A stretch of DNA of 64,000 nucleotides, taken from the NCBI RefSeq assembly GCF_029227915.1, contig NC_079876.1, forward strand, positions 36,251,828 through 36,315,827. Direction: 5' to 3'. Below, piece by piece: positions 59,293 through 64,000 of the stretch. The notes beneath the pieces were generated by a model. That model saw nothing but the letters and a program-made list of their open reading frames with translations, was not told the origin of the DNA and did not search any database. The DNA is from Hydractinia symbiolongicarpus (taxonomy: Eukaryota > Cnidaria > Hydrozoa > Anthoathecata > Hydractiniidae). The position numbers were made by a program, and so were the translations under genes. Each line of letters begins with the position of its first letter. The first letter of the stretch is position 1.

Positions 59293-60072
59293 CAACAGGC
59301 AGGCGCTGTGGCTTAGCGGTTAAAGCGCCTGTCTAGTAAACAGGAGATCCCCGGTTCAAATCCGGGCAGTGCCTTTAGCAGTAATGTTGTGCTTTCTGGT
59401 CGGCCTTGTGGCAATGGCCAGCGGTTTGTCAGGCTGCGATGGCCGAGTGGTTAAGGCGTTTGACTAGATATCAAATGGGATCTTCCCGCGTAGGTTCGAA
59501 TCCTACTCGCAGCGGACGCAAAAAGGTGTTTTTGACACGAACAGAAAGACAGAGCTAGTTCAAATTGTCAGAAAAAGCATGACATCTAAATTACTTAGTG
59601 GTGCGAATGTGTCCCGCATGGTCTAGTGGTTAGGATTTCTGGTTTTCACCCAGGCGGCCCGGGTTCGATTCCCGGTGCGGGAAGTGTACATTTTTTAAGT
59701 TAAGTTGCTCTCTCACGCGTTGATGTTATATACCCTGTGCGTGGATTCCGTCCTTGGCTGGGGATATAGCTCAGTGGTAGAGCATTCGACTGCAGATCGA
59801 GAGGTCCCTGGTTCAAACCCGGGTGTCCCCTACTAGTTGGCTTTTTGTCCTCTTCGGCACCTGAGTGGTGAGCTGGTGAATTATTCTGGTTACCCAGCAA
59901 TTTCTGCTGCGATGGCCGAGTGGTTAAGGCGTTAGACTTGAAATCTAATGGGATCTTCCCGCGTAGGTTCGAACCCTACTCGCAGCGAATCTACAAACAT
60001 TCTTTTTGATCTGGTCAAGTGTCTATCACAACGTACAGACCTTTGCCATGTGATAGAATTGATCATGGCCGA

Positions 60073-60123
<51 letters not shown>

Positions 60124-60455
60124 AATCCCGGGTCTCGGCATTTTATCACTGCCCAGCAGGGCGGTTTGAGGTGGTGAATGCAAGCAGCCGTAGCACTTTT
60201 CTTCAGCTATGTTTTTTTATTTATTTTCCTTCCTTTCTTTTTTACGGAGGGTATTTTCAGGTGTAGGTAAAACACGATGCATTGGCGGGGAATCGAACCC
60301 CGGTCTCCCGCGTGGCAGGCGAGAATTCTACCACTGAACCACCAATGCGTTACTACTCATTTCCAAAATTTCCGAGTGACAGTGTATCACGTCCCGGTGT
60401 GTTAGTAGCCTTAACGGCATTTCAGACGTGTGATATTGAGATTTTCAAAATCTCC
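59293..60455 (+). repeat. Repeat unit 52 (7 tRNA genes)
   Basis: Thr 59302-59374; Ser-AGA 59433-59514; Glu 59612-59683; Cys 59760-59831; Ser-TGA 59906-59987; Phe 60068-60140; Gly(-) 60278-60348. Ser-AGA A37 to T (59469), the base just 3' of the anticodon, normally a purine. Confidence 0.95.
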
Positions 60456-61235
60456 CAACAGGCAGGCGCTGTGGCTTAGCGGTTAAAGCGCCTGTCTAGT
60501 AAACAGGAGATCCCCGGTTCAAATCCGGGCAGTGCCTTTAGCAGTAATGTTGTGCTTTCTGGTCGGCCTTGTGGCAATGGCCAGCGGTTTGTCAGGCTGC
60601 GATGGCCGAGTGGTTAAGGCGTTTGACTAGAAATCAAATGGGATCTTCCCGCGTAGGTTCGAATCCTACTCGCAGCGGACGCAAAAAGGTGTTTTTGACA
60701 CGAACAGAAAGACAGAGCTAGTTCAAATTGTCAGAAAAAGCATGACATCTAAATTACTTAGTGGTGCGAATGTGTCCCGCATGGTCTAGTGGTTAGGATT
60801 TCTGGTTTTCACCCAGGCGGCCCGGGTTCGATTCCCGGTGCGGGAAGTGTACATTTTTTAAGTTAAGTTGCTCTCTCACGCGTTGATGTTATATACCCTG
60901 TGCGTGGATTCCGTCCTTGGCTGGGGATATAGCTCAGTGGTAGAGCATTCGACTGCAGATCGAGAGGTCCCTGGTTCAAACCCGGGTGTCCCCTACTAGT
61001 TGGCTTTTTGTCCTCTTCGGCACCTGAGTGGTGAGCTGGTGAATTATTCTGGTTACCCAGCAATTTCTGCTGCGATGGCCGAGTGGTTAAGGCGTTAGAC
61101 TTGAAATCTAATGGGATCTTCCCGCGTAGGTTCGAACCCTACTCGCAGCGAATCTACAAACATTCTTTTTGATCTGGTCAAGTGTCTATCACAACGTACA
61201 GACCTTTGCCATGTGATAGAATTGATCATGGCCGA

Positions 61236-61286
<51 letters not shown>

Positions 61287-61618
61287 AATCCCGGGTCTCG
61301 GCATTTTATCACTGCCCAGCAGGGCGGTTTGAGGTGGTGAATGCAAGCAGCCGTAGCACTTTTCTTCAGCTATGTTTTTTTATTTATTTTCCTTCCTTTC
61401 TTTTTTACGGAGGGTATTTTCAGGTGTAGGTAAAACACGATGCATTGGCGGGGAATCGAACCCCGGTCTCCCGCGTGGCAGGCGAGAATTCTACCACTGA
61501 ACCAACAATGCGTTACTACTCATTTCCAAAATTTCCGAGTGACAGTGTATCACGTCCCGGTGTGTTAGTAGCCTTAACGGCATTTCAGACGTGTGATATT
61601 GAGATTTTCAAAATCTCC
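60456..61618 (+). repeat. Repeat unit 53 (7 tRNA genes)
   Basis: Thr 60465-60537; Ser-AGA 60596-60677; Glu 60775-60846; Cys 60923-60994; Ser-TGA 61069-61150; Phe 61231-61303; Gly(-) 61441-61511. Gly G7 to T (61505), exactly two units after the same change in unit 51. Confidence 0.95.
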
Positions 61619-62398
61619 CAACAGGCAGGCGCTGTGGCTTAGCGGTTAAAGCGCCTGTCTAGTAAACAGGAGATCCCCGGTTCAAATCCGGGCAGTGCCT
61701 TTAGCAGTAATGTTGTGCTTTCTGGTCGGCCTTGTGGCAATGGCCAGCGGTTTGTCAGGCTGCGATGGCCGAGTGGTTAAGGCGTTTGACTAGATATCAA
61801 ATGGGATCTTCCCGCGTAGGTTCGAATCCTACTCGCAGCGGACGCAAAAAGGTGTTTTTGACACGAACAGAAAGACAGAGCTAGTTCAAATTGTCAGAAA
61901 AAGCATGACATCTAAATTACTTAGTGGTGCGAATGTGTCCCGCATGGTCTAGTGGTTAGGATTTCTGGTTTTCACCCAGGCGGCCCGGGTTCGATTCCCG
62001 GTGCGGGAAGTGTACATTTTTTAAGTTAAGTTGCTCTCTCACGCGTTGATGTTATATACCCTGTGCGTGGATTCCGTCCTTGGCTGGGGATATAGCTCAG
62101 TGGTAGAGCATTCGACTGCAGATCGAGAGGTCCCTGGTTCAAACCCGGGTGTCCCCTACTAGTTGGCTTTTTGTCCTCTTCGGCACCTGAGTGGTGAGCT
62201 GGTGAATTATTCTGGTTACCCAGCAATTTCTGCTGCGATGGCCGAGTGGTTAAGGCGTTAGACTTGAAATCTAATGGGATCTTCCCGCGTAGGTTCGAAC
62301 CCTAGTCGCAGCGAATCTACAAACATTCTTTTTGATCTGGTCAAGTGTCTATCACAACGTACAGACCTTTGCCATGTGATAGAATTGATCATGGCCGA

Positions 62399-62449
<51 letters not shown>

Positions 62450-62781
62450 AATCCCGGGTCTCGGCATTTTATCACTGCCCAGCAGGGCGGTTTGAGGTGG
62501 TGAATGCAAGCAGCCGTAGCACTTTTCTTCAGCTATGTTTTTTTATTTATTTTCCTTCCTTTCTTTTTTACGGAGGGTATTTTCAGGTGTAGGTAAAACA
62601 CGATGCATTGGCGGGGAATCGAACCCCGGTCTCCCGAGTGGCAGGCGAGAATTCTACCACTGAACCACCAATGCGTTACTACTCATTTCCAAAATTTCCG
62701 AGTGACAGTGTATCACGTCCCGGTGTGTTAGTAGCCTTAACGTCATTTCAGACGTGTGATATTGAGATTTTCAAAATCTCC
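61619..62781 (+). repeat. Repeat unit 54 (7 tRNA genes, three altered)
   Basis: Thr 61628-61700; Ser-AGA 61759-61840; Glu 61938-62009; Cys 62086-62157; Ser-TGA 62232-62313; Phe 62394-62466; Gly(-) 62604-62674. Ser-AGA A37 to T (61795, as unit 52); Ser-TGA T-stem C to G (62305, mismatch); Gly anticodon-stem mismatch (62637). Confidence 0.95.
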
Positions 62782-63561
62782 CAACAGGCAGGCGCTGTGG
62801 CTTAGCGGTTAAAGCGCCTGTCTAGTAAACAGGAGATCCCCGGTTCAAATCCGGGCAGTGCCTTTAGCAGTAATGTTGTGCTTTCTGGTCGGCCTTGTGG
62901 CAATGGCCAGCGGTTTGTCAGGCTGCGATGGCCGAGTGGTTAAGGCGTTTGACTAGAAATCAAATGGGATCTTCCCGCGTAGGTTCGAATCCTACTCGCA
63001 GCGGACGCAAAAAGGTGTTTTTGACACGAACAGAAAGACAGAGCTAGTTCAAATTGTCAGAAAAAGCATGACATCTAAATTACTTAGTGGTGCGAATGTG
63101 TCCCGCATGGTCTAGTGGTTAGGATTTCTGGTTTTCACCCAGGCGGCCCGGGTTCGATTCCCGGTGCGGGAAGTGTACATTTTTTAAGTTAAGTTGCTCT
63201 CTCACGCGTTGATGTTATATACCCTGTGCGTGGATTCCGTCCTTGGCTGGGGATATAGCTCAGTGGTAGAGCATTCGACTGCAGATCGAGAGGTCCCTGG
63301 TTCAAACCCGGGTGTCCCCTACTAGTTGGCTTTTTGTCCTCTTCGGCACCTGAGTGGTGAGCTGGTGAATTATTCTGGTTACCCAGCAATTTCTGCTGCG
63401 ATGGCCGAGTGGTTAAGGCGTTAGACTTGAAATCTAATGGGATCTTCCCGCGTAGGTTTGAACCCTACTCGCAGCGAATCTACAAACATTCTTTTTGATC
63501 TGGTCAAGTGTCTATCACAACGTACAGACCTTTGCCATGTGATAGAATTGATCATGGCCGA

Positions 63562-63612
<51 letters not shown>

Positions 63613-63861
63613 AATCCCGGGTCTCGGCATTTTATCACTGCCCAGCAGGGCGGTTTGAGGTGGTGAATGCAAGCAGCCGTAGCACTTTTCTTCAGCTATG
63701 TTTTTTTATTTATTTTCCTTCCTTTCTTTTTTACGGAGGGTATTTTCAGGTGTAGGTAAAACACGATGCATTGGCGGGGAATCGAACCCCGGTCTCCCGC
63801 GTGGCAGGCGAGAATTCTACCACTGAACCACCAATGCGTTACTACTCATTTCCAAAATTTC
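62782..63861 (+). repeat. Repeat unit 55 (7 tRNA genes, 3' end deleted)
   Basis: Thr 62791-62863; Ser-AGA 62922-63003; Glu 63101-63172; Cys 63249-63320; Ser-TGA 63395-63476; Phe 63557-63629; Gly(-) 63767-63837. Ser-TGA C56 to T (63459, as unit 9). The unit stops 24 bp past Gly at the deletion junction. Confidence 0.95.
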
Positions 63862-63862
63862 T
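63861..63862. other. Deletion junction: 322 bp including Thr and Ser-AGA removed
   Basis: Unit position 1080 joins directly to unit position 240 of the next copy. The missing 322 bp hold the palindrome, Thr, the hairpin spacer, Ser-AGA and most of its terminator. I see no repeated bases at the junction. The Gly gene now lies upstream of Glu, divergent, with 104 bp between. Confidence 0.9.
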
Positions 63863-64000
63863 TGACACGAACAGAAAGACAGAGCTAGTTCAAATTGTCA
63901 GAAAAAGCATGACATCTAAATTACTTAGTGGTGCGAATGTGTCCCGCATGGTCTAGTGGTTAGGATTTCTGGTTTTCACCCAGGCGGCCCGGGTTCGATT
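63862..64000 (+). repeat. Partial repeat unit 56
   Basis: Corresponds to unit positions 240-378: the end of the Ser-AGA to Glu spacer and the first 59 bases of Glu. The window ends here; the array probably continues. Confidence 0.9.
63942..64000 (+). tRNA. tRNA-Glu(TTC), cut by the window end
   Basis: The first 59 of 72 bases are present and match consensus, including the anticodon TTC. The 3' part lies beyond the window. Confidence 0.9.

Larger units (their letters stand above)
1..64000 (+). repeat. Tandem array of a 1,163 bp seven-tRNA unit (55 copies plus a partial)
   Basis: The sequence repeats with a 1,163 bp period from the first to the last base. Neither edge of the array is visible, so its true length is at least 64 kb. 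Spacers and tRNA genes repeat together, so the unit of duplication is the whole block and not single genes. Fifty of 55 units have exactly the standard length; the exceptions are unit 27 (1,164), unit 28 (1,159), unit 34 (1,162), unit 47 (1,146) and unit 55 (cut by a 322 bp deletion). The copies carry scattered private and shared substitutions, so they are separately resolved sequence and not one read pasted many times. The array presumably supplies Thr, Ser, Glu, Cys, Phe and Gly tRNAs in bulk; that role is inference. Confidence 0.98.

Noticed and set aside
1-64000. CRISPR array
   Set aside because: The repeats are 1,163 bp and contain tRNA genes; there are no short repeats with unique spacers.
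1-64000. Bacterial or phage tRNA cluster
   Set aside because: No encoded CCA, no Shine-Dalgarno genes, animal-type Ser, Glu and Gly tRNA bodies, and Pol III T-run stops point to a eukaryotic nucleus.
1-64000. tRNA-derived SINE repeats
   Set aside because: SINEs have one tRNA-like head, a tail and scattered copies with target duplications. Here seven intact cloverleafs are in fixed order with a constant period.
1-64000. Assembly artefact from a collapsed or looped repeat
   Set aside because: Units differ by private substitutions and five separate length changes, so they are not copies of one read. Only raw reads can settle the true copy number.

Overview
The whole 64 kb window is one tandem array. 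A 1,163 bp unit is repeated head to tail 55 times, followed by 139 bp of a 56th copy. Each unit carries seven intronless tRNA genes. Six are on the + strand in the order Thr(AGT), Ser(AGA), Glu(TTC), Cys(GCA), Ser(TGA), Phe(GAA), and Gly(GCC) is on the - strand. That makes 385 tRNA genes plus one Glu gene cut by the window end. tRNA sequence fills 525 bp of each unit and seven spacers fill the other 638 bp. I see no protein-coding gene, rRNA, CRISPR array or transposon.

The organism is a eukaryote. No gene encodes the 3' CCA. The internal A and B boxes match the Pol III type 2 promoter. Short T runs follow the genes, and the tRNA bodies resemble animal nuclear tRNAs (the Gly-GCC, Glu and Cys genes are close to vertebrate consensus as I know it). 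The species cannot be fixed from this window. Tandem tRNA arrays are known from Xenopus laevis, zebrafish and Entamoeba; whether this exact seven-gene unit is described I cannot say.

Layout of a unit, counted from window base 1: Thr 10-82, Ser-AGA 141-222, Glu 320-391, Cys 468-539, Ser-TGA 614-695, Phe 776-848, Gly (minus) 986-1056. Phe and Gly converge on a 137 bp T/C-rich spacer; Gly and the next Thr diverge from a 116 bp spacer. Every gene except Thr has a T run of at least 4 just downstream. The first one after Thr lies beyond Ser-AGA, so these two are probably transcribed together.

The units are almost identical, with roughly 100 substitutions by eye in 28.9 kb of tRNA sequence. Only five length changes occur: +1 in unit 27, -4 net in unit 28, -1 in unit 34, -17 net in unit 47, and a 322 bp deletion at the unit 55/56 junction that removes one Thr and one Ser-AGA gene. 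Variants are shared between non-adjacent units, in places at exactly two-unit spacing, as expected from unequal exchange or conversion. Some copies look disabled (Glu of units 28 and 31, Ser-TGA of unit 1), and one Glu copy (unit 49) has changed its anticodon from TTC to CTC.

Annotation style: unit 1 is annotated gene by gene as the reference. Every other unit has one entry giving the positions of its seven genes and the differences seen. Strongly altered copies have their own entries. In these entries Ser-AGA and Ser-TGA name the two serine genes by anticodon.
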